From Roseivirga seohaensis (GTDB taxonomy: Bacteria > Bacteroidota > Bacteroidia > Cytophagales > Cyclobacteriaceae): a DNA stretch of 64,000 nt. A program made the position numbers and the translations under genes. The DNA is taken from contig NZ_LRPB01000001.1 in assembly GCF_001592945.1 (NCBI RefSeq), forward strand, positions 167,917-231,916. Direction: 5' to 3'. Shown one piece after another: positions 43,355 through 53,626 of the stretch. The notes beneath the pieces were generated by a model. The model ran no database searches, had not been told where the DNA came from, and was given only the letters and a program-made list of their open reading frames with translations. Position 1 is the first letter of the stretch. Each line of letters starts with the position of its first letter.

Positions 43355-45439
43355 TTATTTCAATTGAGTTAGTGGCTTAAGCAAGCCCTTATCTTCTAAA
43401 GAAGCTCGTATTCGCTCGTGATTTTTCCAAAACTTTGATTCAATCTTTTTCATTAACCGTTTGTGCTCCGGCAAATCTCTGATTTTCTCTGTCATCGGGT
43501 CATCACTAAACAGCACTAACCAATATTGATAATTATCCTCTTCTGAAAACAGTTCTAAATACTTGATCGATTTTTCAAAATCATTGTGATAAGCATAATA
43601 AACCGAAAGCATTATGTTCTTATAAATTGACTCATCCTGCTGAACAAACTCTAGATATTCATCAAAAAAGGCTTTGGCCTCTTCCTTGTAACCCATCTTT
43701 TCAAAAACAACCCCAATGGTGGCATTTTGATGCACGTAAATATTAAGATGGGCTGCCTCTCGTTGGTTTATAAACTTTTGATAATAAAAGTACGCGCTAT
43801 CATAATCTCGCTTATAGTAATAGACCTTCGCAACCTCTTGCAGAATATCCAACCGAGTAGTATCCTTTTTCCACTCCCTTACAAGCAAACTCGATGTTTC
43901 ATCTAAATCATGATTCTTAGCATAGAGCATATATGCTTTTGCGTAGTTGGTATAGGCGTTACCCGGAAAATACTCTAGCGATTTATCTGCATACATTAGG
44001 GCTTCATCTACAAAACCGGTTTGTATTAATGAATTACTTAAGTGTAAATAAATGTAGCTGTTCATTACCGAATCATTGGCTGCTTCATTCAGTTGAATTC
44101 CTTTTAGAGCATACTCCAAATATTTTTCGGTATTGGGCCTTACGTTGGCATAAAAATCAGAAAGGGTATTGATAACAAAAGCGGAGTTTGGATTGTATTC
44201 TAAGGCCCTTTCTAAATATGGTACAACCAAGTTGTATTCTTGAGTATGCATATAATACATGGCCTTAGCCATTAAGCTTTCAGCCAGTTTTGGGTCATAT
44301 AACAGCGCCTTATCGGAATGACTATTGATTTGAACTGTATATCGTTTGTCTTCTCTGAAAATATCCAAGTAATAGTAGCTCATGGCCAAGCCCGCATGAG
44401 CCAAGGCAAATTGCTCATCTAGCTCAATCGCTTTATTAAAGTATTTTATCGCTTCATTTAAACTTTCGGTATTACCTATAACATACTGATTCTGGCCTTT
44501 CAAAAAGTAATCATAAGCTTCCAAGTTATCTGTTGGAATCTTCTCAATTCGATTTTGCTCTTCAGGGGTAATCACCGCCTGAATTTCAGAGGCAATGCTT
44601 ATTGCTATTTCTTGCTGCAATTCAAAAATACTGGTTACCTCACGGGTATACTGTTTTGCCCAAAGCTGCTTATCTGTTGCTGCATCTACCAACTGGATAT
44701 TGAGCAAAATTTGATTCCCAATTTTCTGCCCGCTACCCTCCACAAAATAATTCACATTCAATTCCTTCGCTATTTCTGGAATTGACTTGTTGGTGTTTCT
44801 ATATTTTTCAGAAGACGTCCTACTAATCACCCGTAAGTCATTAATTTTCTGAAGGTTATTTAAAGTAGACTCCAACAGGCCATTGATCAAATAGATGTTA
44901 GTCGAATCGCTACTATCGTTTTTGAAGGGCAACACGGCTATTGATTTTTCCAATTGCAATGGAGCCGATTCGCTTGAAGGTTTAAAGACGAAATAAGCAA
45001 TCACAAGAATAATCGCGGTTAACACAGCTAATCCCCATGCAATTTTACTTTTTTCATGAACAGGCTTACCCTCAACTGGGCTGGTAGGCTCTTCGAGTTG
45101 CCATCTTTTACTGGCTTCTCCTGGAGGAAAACCATATTCTTCGCGAAAGCACTTTATAAAATAAGAGGTGCTGCTGAAGCCAACAGCATAAGAAACTTCG
45201 GTTACATTTTGAGAAGAATTCACCAACAATTCCATGGCGCGTTTCAACCGTACTTGCCGAATAAATATACTGACGGAAAGACCCGTGGATTTTTTTAGTC
45301 TACGCAGAAGGTTTGAACGACTCATGTTGATGGCCTCTGCGAGTTCCGAAACTCCAAAATTTTCATCAGATATATTCTCTTCCACCACTCTAATGAGTTG
45401 GCTTAAAAAGTCTTTCTCATGCTGATTGAAATCGGTCAT
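43355..45439 (-). CDS. Membrane-anchored AraC-type regulator with TPR sensor domain
   Basis: 694 residues. An N-terminal AraC-family double helix-turn-helix (about 15-113, with SVSIFIRQVRLKRAMELL and EVSYAVGFSSTSYFIKCF), one transmembrane helix (about 133-153), a FlgO/TolB-N-like domain starting at SIAVLPFKNDS (about 167-285) and about eight TPR repeats to the C terminus. This puts DNA binding in the cytoplasm and the sensor in the periplasm, a one-component membrane regulator. It diverges from the ankyrin lipoprotein and acyltransferase genes, its likely targets; repeated sites lie between at 45531-45572. Confidence 0.88.
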   Translation of the reverse strand: MTDFNQHEKDFLSQLIRVVEENISDENFGVSELAEAINMSRSNLLRRLKKSTGLSVSIFIRQVRLKRAMELLVNSSQNVTEVSYAVGFSSTSYFIKCFREEYGFPPGEASKRWQLEEPTSPVEGKPVHEKSKIAWGLAVLTAIILVIAYFVFKPSSESAPLQLEKSIAVLPFKNDSSDSTNIYLINGLLESTLNNLQKINDLRVISRTSSEKYRNTNKSIPEIAKELNVNYFVEGSGQKIGNQILLNIQLVDAATDKQLWAKQYTREVTSIFELQQEIAISIASEIQAVITPEEQNRIEKIPTDNLEAYDYFLKGQNQYVIGNTESLNEAIKYFNKAIELDEQFALAHAGLAMSYYYLDIFREDKRYTVQINSHSDKALLYDPKLAESLMAKAMYYMHTQEYNLVVPYLERALEYNPNSAFVINTLSDFYANVRPNTEKYLEYALKGIQLNEAANDSVMNSYIYLHLSNSLIQTGFVDEALMYADKSLEYFPGNAYTNYAKAYMLYAKNHDLDETSSLLVREWKKDTTRLDILQEVAKVYYYKRDYDSAYFYYQKFINQREAAHLNIYVHQNATIGVVFEKMGYKEEAKAFFDEYLEFVQQDESIYKNIMLSVYYAYHNDFEKSIKYLELFSEEDNYQYWLVLFSDDPMTEKIRDLPEHKRLMKKIESKFWKNHERIRASLEDKGLLKPLTQLK

Positions 45440-45530
45440 AAATAGAAATAAAAACGCTCACAAAGGAAGTCAATATTCTTTGAAGCGAAAAACAACTTTA
45501 ACCCTTCAATTTAGGAGGAAAAACCACCAA

Positions 45531-45572
45531 ATGCATCATAATTTATACTCATGCATCATAAAAACTATGATG
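45531..45572. promoter_or_regulatory. Candidate operator: repeated ATGCATCATA sites
   Basis: Direct repeats ATGCATCATAA at 45531-45541 and 45551-45561, exactly 20 bp apart (two helical turns), plus an inverted copy TATGATG at 45566-45572 facing CATCATA. Direct repeats on one face suit an AraC-family protein, here encoded next door. The sites lie about 60-100 bp before a CACCTTTG -7 box (45631-45638) of the ankyrin gene, an activator position. Confidence 0.55.
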
Positions 45573-45678
45573 TCCGCAAACTTGCTATTTTAATCAGCAT
45601 AGCTTTTAATCCCCATTTCTGGCTTCTAATCACCTTTGCAGAGTACAAAATCAAACGATTAAAGGAAAATTTAAAATC

Positions 45679-46266
45679 ATGAAAACTCAAGTAACAATTA
45701 TCAGCAAAACTTTACTCCTTAGCGCTATCTGCTTAATGTTTGTAGGCACTTCTTGTGCTCAGAAAAAAGAAAACACCACAGAAAACAGTGCAGTTACAGA
45801 AAAAGTAAAAGCACCTAAAATAGACATTCACACAGCGGCAATCTCAGGAGATTTAGAAGCCATTAAGCAACATATTAAAGCAGGTTCAAACCTAAATGAA
45901 AAAGAGGCTTTTGGCGGATCTAGCCCGTTGATTACAGCCGCACTATTTAATAAGCCGGAAGTGGTTGAAGCTTTGATTGAAGCAAAAGCCGACATCAATC
46001 AAGTAAATAATGATGGTTCCACGGCATTGCATTCAGCAGCCTATTTCTGCAATACGGAGGTGGTTGAAATACTATTGGCTAACAATGCAGACAAAACCAT
46101 TAAAAATAATTTTAAACAGACTGCATTAGAGTCTATTTCTGTACCATTTAGCGAAGTGAAAGGGATTTATGAGATGTTCGGAAAACAGCTAGCACCAATG
46201 GGGTTGAAGGTTGATTTGGAGCACATCGAAAAGACCCGTCCTGTAATTGCTGAAATGCTTAAATAA
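45679..46266 (+). CDS. Ankyrin-repeat lipoprotein
   Basis: 195 residues. The signal peptide ends in a lipobox-like GTSC (Cys26), followed by a polar tether. Three to four ankyrin repeats occupy about 50-150: IHTAAISGDLEAIKQHI, SPLITAALFNKPEVVEALI and STALHSAAYFCNTEVVEILL. It is a periplasmic binding scaffold. The acyltransferase starts 32 bases after its stop, so the two likely work together. Promoter box CACCTTTG (one base off consensus pattern at two positions) precedes it. Confidence 0.88.
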   Translation: MKTQVTIISKTLLLSAICLMFVGTSCAQKKENTTENSAVTEKVKAPKIDIHTAAISGDLEAIKQHIKAGSNLNEKEAFGGSSPLITAALFNKPEVVEALIEAKADINQVNNDGSTALHSAAYFCNTEVVEILLANNADKTIKNNFKQTALESISVPFSEVKGIYEMFGKQLAPMGLKVDLEHIEKTRPVIAEMLK

Positions 46267-46298
46267 ACTAAAAATACAAAGGTCAAAAACTCAAAAAC

Positions 46299-47366
46299 AT
46301 GACAGCAATCAACACAAGAAGGTACGATATAGACTGGATCAGGGTAATCGCCATTGGTTTACTCCTGATCTACCATATCGCGATTGGGTTTCAGCCATGG
46401 GGGCTTTTCATCGGCTTTATTCAAAGCGAAAATTCGATTAACGCCATTTGGACACCCATGTCGATGTTAAATGTATGGAGAATTCCTCTTCTATTCTTTG
46501 TAAGTGGCATGGGGGTATTTTTCGCCATTAAAAGGAGAAGTTGGAAAGCGCTGATTAAGGAAAGAACAGGCCGAATTCTAATTCCATATTTATTCGGAAC
46601 AGCCTGCATTGCTCCTCTGCATATTATCATTCTTCAGCATTACTATGGTCAAAAAATGACTTATATCTTAAACCCTGGTCACTTATGGTTTTTAGGAAAT
46701 ATTTTCGTGTACGTGTTACTGCTTTCACCCCTTTTCTTCTACCTAAAGAAACACGAAAACGGAAAAATTGGTCTTCTTATCAAAAAGGTATTCCAAAGTC
46801 CTTTTGGCTTTATGGTGATTGTATTATCATTGACTGCCGAGGTAATTATTGTTCAACCTAACCCTTATGAACTATATGCTCAGACTTGGCATGGCTTCTT
46901 TCTAGGGCTTCTGGCTTTTCTCTTTGGCTTTTGCTGCGTTTATAGTGGTAAAGAATTCTGGGGCTTTATTCTGAAATGGAGATGGTTACTCATTTTGGCT
47001 GCTGCGGCACTTTATACAGTTCGTATTTTAGAGCTTCAACCCCAAATACAAAACTATTTAGTAGCAGCAGAAACCTGTTTCTGGGTATTTTCTGTTTTTG
47101 CCTTTGGATATAAATACCTGAACAGACCGAGTAAAGCTTTGAGTTACTTAAGTCAGGCGGCTTATCCGATTTACATTATTCATATGGCATTTCTGTACTT
47201 AGGGTCATCATTGATTTTCCCACTAGATATACCCGTAATCATACAATTTGTATTGGTCGTGGCCTTTACTTTTTTAGGCTGCTTCGGATTCTATGAATTG
47301 ATTATTAGAAGAGTTTGGTTTTTAAGGCCACTCTTTGGGCTTAAAATGAAAGCCAAGACTGAATGA
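46299..47366 (+). CDS. Membrane acyltransferase (acyltransferase 3 family)
   Basis: 355 residues with about ten transmembrane helices. The N-terminal RRYDIDWIRVIAIGLLLIYH holds the conserved Arg and the catalytic-type His of the acyltransferase-3 (OafA/MdoC-like) family; FVSGMGVFFAIKRRS and GHLWFLGNIFVYVLLL follow. Such enzymes transfer acetyl or succinyl groups to envelope glycans or lipids. It ends 14 bases before the convergent porU2 stop. Confidence 0.9.
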   Translation: MTAINTRRYDIDWIRVIAIGLLLIYHIAIGFQPWGLFIGFIQSENSINAIWTPMSMLNVWRIPLLFFVSGMGVFFAIKRRSWKALIKERTGRILIPYLFGTACIAPLHIIILQHYYGQKMTYILNPGHLWFLGNIFVYVLLLSPLFFYLKKHENGKIGLLIKKVFQSPFGFMVIVLSLTAEVIIVQPNPYELYAQTWHGFFLGLLAFLFGFCCVYSGKEFWGFILKWRWLLILAAAALYTVRILELQPQIQNYLVAAETCFWVFSVFAFGYKYLNRPSKALSYLSQAAYPIYIIHMAFLYLGSSLIFPLDIPVIIQFVLVVAFTFLGCFGFYELIIRRVWFLRPLFGLKMKAKTE

Positions 47367-47372
47367 ATTAAG

Positions 47373-47400
47373 AAGTTGGTTATCTCAGGATAACCAACTT
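47373..47400 (-). terminator. Hairpin terminator built from the 3' end of porU2
   Basis: Perfect 12-bp stem, AAGTTGGTTATC (47373-47384) with GATAACCAACTT (47389-47400), loop of 4. One arm encodes the last residues (KLVI) of porU2 on the minus strand. The T tract is weak on both sides. Confidence 0.6.
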
Positions 47401-50400
47401 ACCAAATCCCAGCTTATTGAACCCTCTGTCGCCTTTGGTGGCTCGAGCACCCAAATCCTGACCATTGGCTTTTAACTTTACTCTATATAAGTAAGTGCCG
47501 TTAGCCAGTTGGTCGCCAAATTCATCTTTTCCATCCCAAGCGTAATCGGTAATATTATTTCCAATACGGATTGGCCCAAGTTCATCTTGCGTAATTTCTC
47601 TAACTACTTTACCTGAAACCGTGAAAATTTGGATGGTTACCTGATCTGGCACTTCTGTACCTGTAAGTGTAAACACAAACCTTGTACTGCTCGAAAATGG
47701 ATTCGGATACGGGTAAAAATTAGTGACTGTAGCCTCATTAACCACTTCAAAAGTGATGGTATAAGGGCCAATTCCAGACTGATTTCCTGAGGCATCAGTA
47801 GCTTCTACTTGCAAAGAATAAACACCATCCTCAAGTCCGTCTGGTTGAAACTGTACTCGATAATTAGAGTTCTCCGTAGCTGGTGTAAATGTCACATTCG
47901 GGTCTGAGAAATTGATTCGTTGTAATTGACAACCATCACAAGCAGCGCCTAATTTGATTTCAACGCCAAGAGTATCGGTTTTCAAAAGATAAGGGTTATT
48001 GTCTCGTAATTCGAGCGCCACCAACGGACGTGGAGAAACAATATCTCCATCTAGAATATTAACCCCATCAAAAGTAACATCAATGGCTGGGTTGGTCTCG
48101 TCTCTTAACACATTGTAAAAGCCTTCGAGCCTAATTACATTATTATTGAAGTACTGCTCAAGTTCTCCTCCGTTGTTTACAAAAACCTCCATATCATTCA
48201 ACCCTACTTTTCCTTTGGTGTCTACTGGTATTGTAAAGTCTACAAATTCACCTGCTGCCACGGCTGGAATCTCAATGGTAGCAGTTACCTCTTCTCTCGT
48301 ATTTTGATTGTAGAGAATGTAACGTACTTCAAGCGGCCCTTGAAAGCTGTATTCTGAAATATTGGTGAACCTGAATTGAGCATTAAACGGCTCTCCCTCT
48401 TCTAATTCAATATTCGTATTCTTGTCATTCTGTAATGAAACCACTCCTTCTGGAACGCCAGCAAACGAAACCGACCAATTTTTAAGTTGTGGTGGCGTGG
48501 CCAAAGATTTGTCTTTCATCACCACATAGAAGCGTAAATATGGATATTGCACAGGGTCTACACCGCTCAAATCCGCATCATCGAAAGCAATATTCGGAAA
48601 CAAAACTGTTTCGGTTCCATTAGGTGCCACACCTACAATATCAAAGGTGATTTCATCGGTAGTTCCCAATTCAATATCTTTTGTGAACCTTCCCCAAGCA
48701 CTAGCTGGGCCAATGGTTGGCGACTGAACACTGCCACTATCTATACTGGCTACAATGGCGGCATCGAAAGTAATTCTAGCTTTTCGTGCATTATCATCGG
48801 CACCTATGGGTTCACCAACCACTTCTTGTGCCTGCCCTGCTACTTGGCCTTTTCGGCCGTACATAATATAAGGTTCTCCTGTTTGAAGCGCATTAATGGT
48901 AAAACGGCTGGCTCCAACTCTCTCCATGTCGTCTCTTACATCTGTTCTCCAATCGTCATAATTCAACTGGCCAACAGAAAAGAAAAGCACGAAGTCACCA
49001 TCATCTACTCCATCTACATACTGGCGCATTAAGCTTTGCGCTGGCGCAATATTTACATCAGATAGTGATTCGTTGGTAAATGAGTTGATATAGCTTGGTG
49101 ATTTACCACATTTCAATGGATCGTTTTCATCAAAAACGCCATCGGTTTGTAGTACGAAATATGGTTGGCCGCTATCCTTATTGAAGGCAATCGCATTAAA
49201 AGTACTCAAGTTGCAGGGGTTTGCTGGAATAATGGCTTGTCCATTTACATTCACCACCACATCAGAAGCGCGCTGGCCGCTTGCATGTTCAGAGCCATAG
49301 GTTTCAATTTCTATGTTGGTTGTGGTTCCTGCAAATACCCAGGCTTCATTATCTTCACTTTTAGCTACAGAGCTTAGTCTCAAATTGGTTAGCTGGTCAA
49401 ATTCGGTTTGCGCCCAACCTCTCACACTATTTTCTATGTAAGTAAAATAAGAGTTTTCCCACGGAATAGGGTCTACAATCAATTCATCTTGAAAAACACT
49501 TCTCCAGTAATATTGTATGGTATCATTTACCGTAGCTGGCACTAAATCTAGGTTCCATGTAGCAATTCCTTTCCCCGTTAAAACCTGTTCTTTCTTCCAA
49601 GGGCTATCGAAAGTATTTACGGTATCAATCTGCACTACAAAAGAACGATCATTTAGCTTCAGGTCAGCCGACTGCACCACAAGGTCTACCGAAGTAGTAT
49701 TGATTGTTTGGAAGTTAAATGGAGCTGTATTGAATGTTCCTTTTGCCGGAAAGAAGAAAGAAGCTTCTGCGCTATTGTTCAATTCACTTCCTTCGTTTAC
49801 ACTTCCTTCAGCATCGAGAATTACTTCAAAACGATTTTCACCAAAGAAATCCAATCCTTGATTTGCGATTTCATAAAAAACGGTATCCTGATAACGTACT
49901 GGTTTTACTTTTACAGAAGGAAGGTTAACCACGGTTCCATCATCAAGTTTTCTATTTACGGTAACAGAAAGTGAATCGGTGCTGGTTCTTCCACCGTTGT
50001 TTACAATTACTCCAAGTTCGAAGAAAGGTGAAGCGGCTGTAATTTCCCTACCGTCTTTCGATCTTAAGAAAATATCTTCTGTCCTTACAGTATAATCTAC
50101 CTTATCGTGACCGAACAACGGAATTGCAGGATCTCCTTGTAAAAGAATCTGTTCAACCGCTGCAATGTCAGTTTGGTCAATCTGGAAATTATTAGCCAAG
50201 TAATTCTTAATGGTTTCTTTCTGAATATTACCAATGGATTGTGTCATCCATAAAGTATCGGCCAGTAATTTGTAAAACTCGGCAGTATAATCGCGTAAAG
50301 AGTTTGGAATACCGACATCGGAATGAGCTATAAAATTAACGGCTCCTTTTCCTTCGGCAGAAAGCCAATCTTCTCCGAAAGAGGTACGATCAAAAATTTC

Positions 50401-52464
50401 ACCTCCTCGGCAGCCGTTTACGATAAAAGCAGTATATCTACCTTGATTATTGTAACCATTACTAGGGTTCGACACTGTACCTATGTCAATATCTGTAAAG
50501 CTAGAAGATGAATGTCCGAAAAAGGTAATCAGGCCTACTCCTTTATTTACTTCTTCTGAAATATTAAATTTTTGAACTGCGTTATTCGTGTTTTTGGAAA
50601 CATTATTAACATTTGCTCCTAAGTAATCTGCACTTACCTGATCGCCAAAACCTTCAATAAAGCCTTTAAACCGCACCAATTCGTCACTAGTTAAGCCTCC
50701 ACTTAAGTGAACAAAGTTCTTTGTCCAAGGAGAGTCTTTTAATGACGCTTCTTTTTCTTTAACCTTATCCAAATAATTGGCCACGCTGGTAGAAACATTT
50801 ACTGACAGTCGCCCGACAGGGATTGTTGGAATGTTGGCCACTCCGTTTAATGCCTGTGTATAAAGAATATCTGATCCGGGGGCGCCCATAGTTGGTACTA
50901 AATCCCTTCTAGAAACTGCTAGAGGGTTGGGCAGCCTTTGTACCTGATTATCAACCCTTCTTCCTCTACCAATAATGAATAGGTATTCTGGATCACTATT
51001 ATTGTATACATGCCTAACAAACCTACGAATGGCCAATGGCGTGTATTCGCCATAACTGAATTCGTCATAAAGCTTGGTTACATCGGCATAAAGCACATTG
51101 AAATTCCCTCCTTCAATTGAGCTTCGGTAGTCGATATAGGCCTGAACGGGGTCATCATAGCGGCCAGCCACTGGTTTTCGAAGCTCGGGGTGCGATATAA
51201 TGAGGTAGTTATTGTCAGTAACATCTTCATAATTAAACGTTACCTTCTCTATGCTCGGAGTTACAAACGCACTCCTTCTCTTCATAAAAACCTTTCTGAT
51301 TTCATTATTCGACTTCACTACACCGCTCAAGGTACTCCCAGTTAAAGTAGTAGTCGATTTCCTTATGTTTCTATAATCGGTAATATCATACAGGTCTGAT
51401 TCACCCACCACATTTTCTATTTCTACAAGGCTATTTCCAGCCTTGGTTGGCAAGTTAAAAATCAGTTTATCTCTGGCTTGAGCATCTACTTCTTGCGGAA
51501 AGGAAAGTTTGATGTAGCCAACCGCCACCCTATCATCTGGAATTTCAGGAAAGCCTACGGCTTCAACACGAACAATAAGTCGGCCTGTTGATGAAATATC
51601 AGACCACTCAATTTGCTTAGTATCTGTTCCGAAATTGCTATAATTCAGGTGAATGTCTTGAGATATCGTTCTTAAGTTTTCTGTGTCTGGGCCTACATGA
51701 ATAGAAGTATTGTGCAACCGATTATTGAATCCTACAATTTGAACTGTTAGCCTTGGGGTACCTTCAGTCTGAACACCGAGTGTAGCATTATTGATTACAA
51801 AGTCTCGATAGGTTTTACCACTGCGCAAGGTGAATTCATTTCTCATGATGGTATCACTCACAAACATTTGCCCACGATCATAGCGCGATAATTTCACCTC
51901 TCCGCTGGGGTTTCCGATTTGATAATATTGACCAAAGGAAAACTGAGAAGTATAAACTTGAAGAATTTCGTTTGTATGAGATTGAACAGGAGTAAGTCCA
52001 GCAGTAGATTCGCTCAGCACTTCCATTCTTTTTCCCGCTGCTCCCTCTGAATTAGTTAGGAAAAACGCTGTGGTGTCAGAGAACAAATTATAGAACTTGT
52101 GTATTTGGTCGGTTGGAAAATTGAAAAGCTCTGTATCCTGGGTTCCATCATTCTTCTTTCCAAAAAACTCAATATAGTCTCCAGCACCAAAGGCACCATC
52201 TCCCCCATCATTCACCAAAATAGCTACTTCTTTTCCTCTGTGAAATAACTTGAAGTTATTGGCCCCCGCTTCAGAAAAATCATAGCCCGATGCCAAAAGT
52301 GATTCGTAGGTCAAGCGATGAATATCGTCCGAACCCGTTTTTATTTTGAAATAAGATCGGCTATAATCGATCCACTCATTACCAATAAGTTGAGCGTGAG
52401 CCACCTGAGAAATCATCATCAGGCTAGCCATAGCAAGAAACCCGATTCTACTTACTCTTCTCAT
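47380..52464 (-). CDS. porU2: PorU2-type C25 family peptidase / T9SS sortase
   Basis: 1694 residues from the ATG at 52464, preceded by an AGGAG ribosome site; an upstream in-frame TTG is rejected. Signal peptide about 1-24, then a PorU-like N-terminal domain (KLFHRGKEVAILV). The caspase-like C25 domain has catalytic His651 (FFGHSSSSF) and Cys685 (NGCRGGEIFD). Long Ig-like domains and a sorting-domain-like C terminus (YPNPFSSSTRF) follow. PorU removes sorting domains from T9SS cargo and links cargo to lipid. At 1694 residues it is larger than classical PorU (about 1150-1300), hence PorU2. Overlaps porV by 17 bases. Confidence 0.88.
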   Translation of the reverse strand: MRRVSRIGFLAMASLMMISQVAHAQLIGNEWIDYSRSYFKIKTGSDDIHRLTYESLLASGYDFSEAGANNFKLFHRGKEVAILVNDGGDGAFGAGDYIEFFGKKNDGTQDTELFNFPTDQIHKFYNLFSDTTAFFLTNSEGAAGKRMEVLSESTAGLTPVQSHTNEILQVYTSQFSFGQYYQIGNPSGEVKLSRYDRGQMFVSDTIMRNEFTLRSGKTYRDFVINNATLGVQTEGTPRLTVQIVGFNNRLHNTSIHVGPDTENLRTISQDIHLNYSNFGTDTKQIEWSDISSTGRLIVRVEAVGFPEIPDDRVAVGYIKLSFPQEVDAQARDKLIFNLPTKAGNSLVEIENVVGESDLYDITDYRNIRKSTTTLTGSTLSGVVKSNNEIRKVFMKRRSAFVTPSIEKVTFNYEDVTDNNYLIISHPELRKPVAGRYDDPVQAYIDYRSSIEGGNFNVLYADVTKLYDEFSYGEYTPLAIRRFVRHVYNNSDPEYLFIIGRGRRVDNQVQRLPNPLAVSRRDLVPTMGAPGSDILYTQALNGVANIPTIPVGRLSVNVSTSVANYLDKVKEKEASLKDSPWTKNFVHLSGGLTSDELVRFKGFIEGFGDQVSADYLGANVNNVSKNTNNAVQKFNISEEVNKGVGLITFFGHSSSSFTDIDIGTVSNPSNGYNNQGRYTAFIVNGCRGGEIFDRTSFGEDWLSAEGKGAVNFIAHSDVGIPNSLRDYTAEFYKLLADTLWMTQSIGNIQKETIKNYLANNFQIDQTDIAAVEQILLQGDPAIPLFGHDKVDYTVRTEDIFLRSKDGREITAASPFFELGVIVNNGGRTSTDSLSVTVNRKLDDGTVVNLPSVKVKPVRYQDTVFYEIANQGLDFFGENRFEVILDAEGSVNEGSELNNSAEASFFFPAKGTFNTAPFNFQTINTTSVDLVVQSADLKLNDRSFVVQIDTVNTFDSPWKKEQVLTGKGIATWNLDLVPATVNDTIQYYWRSVFQDELIVDPIPWENSYFTYIENSVRGWAQTEFDQLTNLRLSSVAKSEDNEAWVFAGTTTNIEIETYGSEHASGQRASDVVVNVNGQAIIPANPCNLSTFNAIAFNKDSGQPYFVLQTDGVFDENDPLKCGKSPSYINSFTNESLSDVNIAPAQSLMRQYVDGVDDGDFVLFFSVGQLNYDDWRTDVRDDMERVGASRFTINALQTGEPYIMYGRKGQVAGQAQEVVGEPIGADDNARKARITFDAAIVASIDSGSVQSPTIGPASAWGRFTKDIELGTTDEITFDIVGVAPNGTETVLFPNIAFDDADLSGVDPVQYPYLRFYVVMKDKSLATPPQLKNWSVSFAGVPEGVVSLQNDKNTNIELEEGEPFNAQFRFTNISEYSFQGPLEVRYILYNQNTREEVTATIEIPAVAAGEFVDFTIPVDTKGKVGLNDMEVFVNNGGELEQYFNNNVIRLEGFYNVLRDETNPAIDVTFDGVNILDGDIVSPRPLVALELRDNNPYLLKTDTLGVEIKLGAACDGCQLQRINFSDPNVTFTPATENSNYRVQFQPDGLEDGVYSLQVEATDASGNQSGIGPYTITFEVVNEATVTNFYPYPNPFSSSTRFVFTLTGTEVPDQVTIQIFTVSGKVVREITQDELGPIRIGNNITDYAWDGKDEFGDQLANGTYLYRVKLKANGQDLGARATKGDRGFNKLGFGKLVILR

Positions 52465-53626
52465 CTCTCTCCTTTCTTTTATCCTTAGCAAACATTCCCG
52501 GAAGGGCTTCTAATGAATATTTCAAACTAAACACATGAGAATAAGGTGATTCGGCCACATTGCCGATATCGGTTAACGCATAATCAATCACCAAATCATC
52601 AAGCTTAATCCCTAAGCCCATATTGGGTTGAAAAGTCCAATACATCTGATCCGTACTTCCAGCCGCTCTTGAAAATTCTTTGATCCTCTGAAAATTACCA
52701 ACCCCCATTCTCACAAAAAACTTATCCTCGTAATCGAATTCAAAACCAAACTGTGGTTCGAAAGAAGCAAAACCTGTTTTAACCAAGGTGTTTCTTCTTC
52801 CATCAAAAGTAAATACCAAGTCTGCCGAGGTAAGCAACCCGATTTTATCACTGATAGGGAAAGTTCTTGAAGCGCCTGCAATCAGTTTAGGTAAAGTGAT
52901 CTCTACGGAATTACCTGGTAGATCATTGTTTGTTTGAGAAAAAACGGCCGCTAGGTTTTCTTGGTTGATTGCCCAAGAATTAAAGGTGGTAGAAACGTCA
53001 CGAATCATAATACCGAAATCCCAATCATAGTGGCGGTACTTCATGGCCGCGTCCAGCCCAAAACCCCATGCATCAGCAAAGTCGCCTACCTTCCTACGTA
53101 TTACTTTAAAGTTCATCCCAAAAGTCAACCCTCGACCAAACGGCTTTCCGAATATTAAACCAACGGAACGCGCATAAGAAAAAATAAAGGCGTAATCCTG
53201 CGCACTAAAAAAATCAATATTGTCATAATTGAGCCTGCCGTTATCATCAAACAAAAAACGCGTATCGGGAATATCATCAATCCCCAACCGAATAACAGAC
53301 AATGCAAAATGACTGTCGGTATCAATAGCTCTAGCGTATGAAATGTAATCGTAATTGGCTATTCCCGCAAAGTAAGCGGCATGTTGAGCAGTAAATTGGT
53401 GACGGTATTCAATATCAGTCAGCGCTGCGGGATTCCAATAACCCGCGGTGGCATCATCAGCTACGGAGGTCATGGCATTAGACATTGCCAATGCACGGGC
53501 ACCAACGCCAATCGCCAAAAACTCATTGCTGTATTTGGGCGTGTTTTGACCTTGCAGTCTAGGTGTAAATAAAAATAGAGGAATTAGTAATATCCCCCAT
53601 TGTAGTTTTTTAAGGTTTTTTCTCAC
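52448..53626 (-). CDS. porV: PorV/PorQ family outer-membrane protein
   Basis: 392 residues from a GTG at 53626 with GGAGG upstream; an in-frame TTG 21 bases earlier is possible. Signal peptide (about 1-27), then EFLAIGVGARALAMSNAMT and ATAGYWNPAAL, the FadL-like barrel signature of PorV. The rest alternates strands as expected for a 14-strand barrel. PorV shuttles T9SS cargo from the translocon to PorU. Its coupling to porU2 by an overlapping stop fits this role. Confidence 0.9.
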   Translation of the reverse strand: MRKNLKKLQWGILLIPLFLFTPRLQGQNTPKYSNEFLAIGVGARALAMSNAMTSVADDATAGYWNPAALTDIEYRHQFTAQHAAYFAGIANYDYISYARAIDTDSHFALSVIRLGIDDIPDTRFLFDDNGRLNYDNIDFFSAQDYAFIFSYARSVGLIFGKPFGRGLTFGMNFKVIRRKVGDFADAWGFGLDAAMKYRHYDWDFGIMIRDVSTTFNSWAINQENLAAVFSQTNNDLPGNSVEITLPKLIAGASRTFPISDKIGLLTSADLVFTFDGRRNTLVKTGFASFEPQFGFEFDYEDKFFVRMGVGNFQRIKEFSRAAGSTDQMYWTFQPNMGLGIKLDDLVIDYALTDIGNVAESPYSHVFSLKYSLEALPGMFAKDKRKERDEKSK

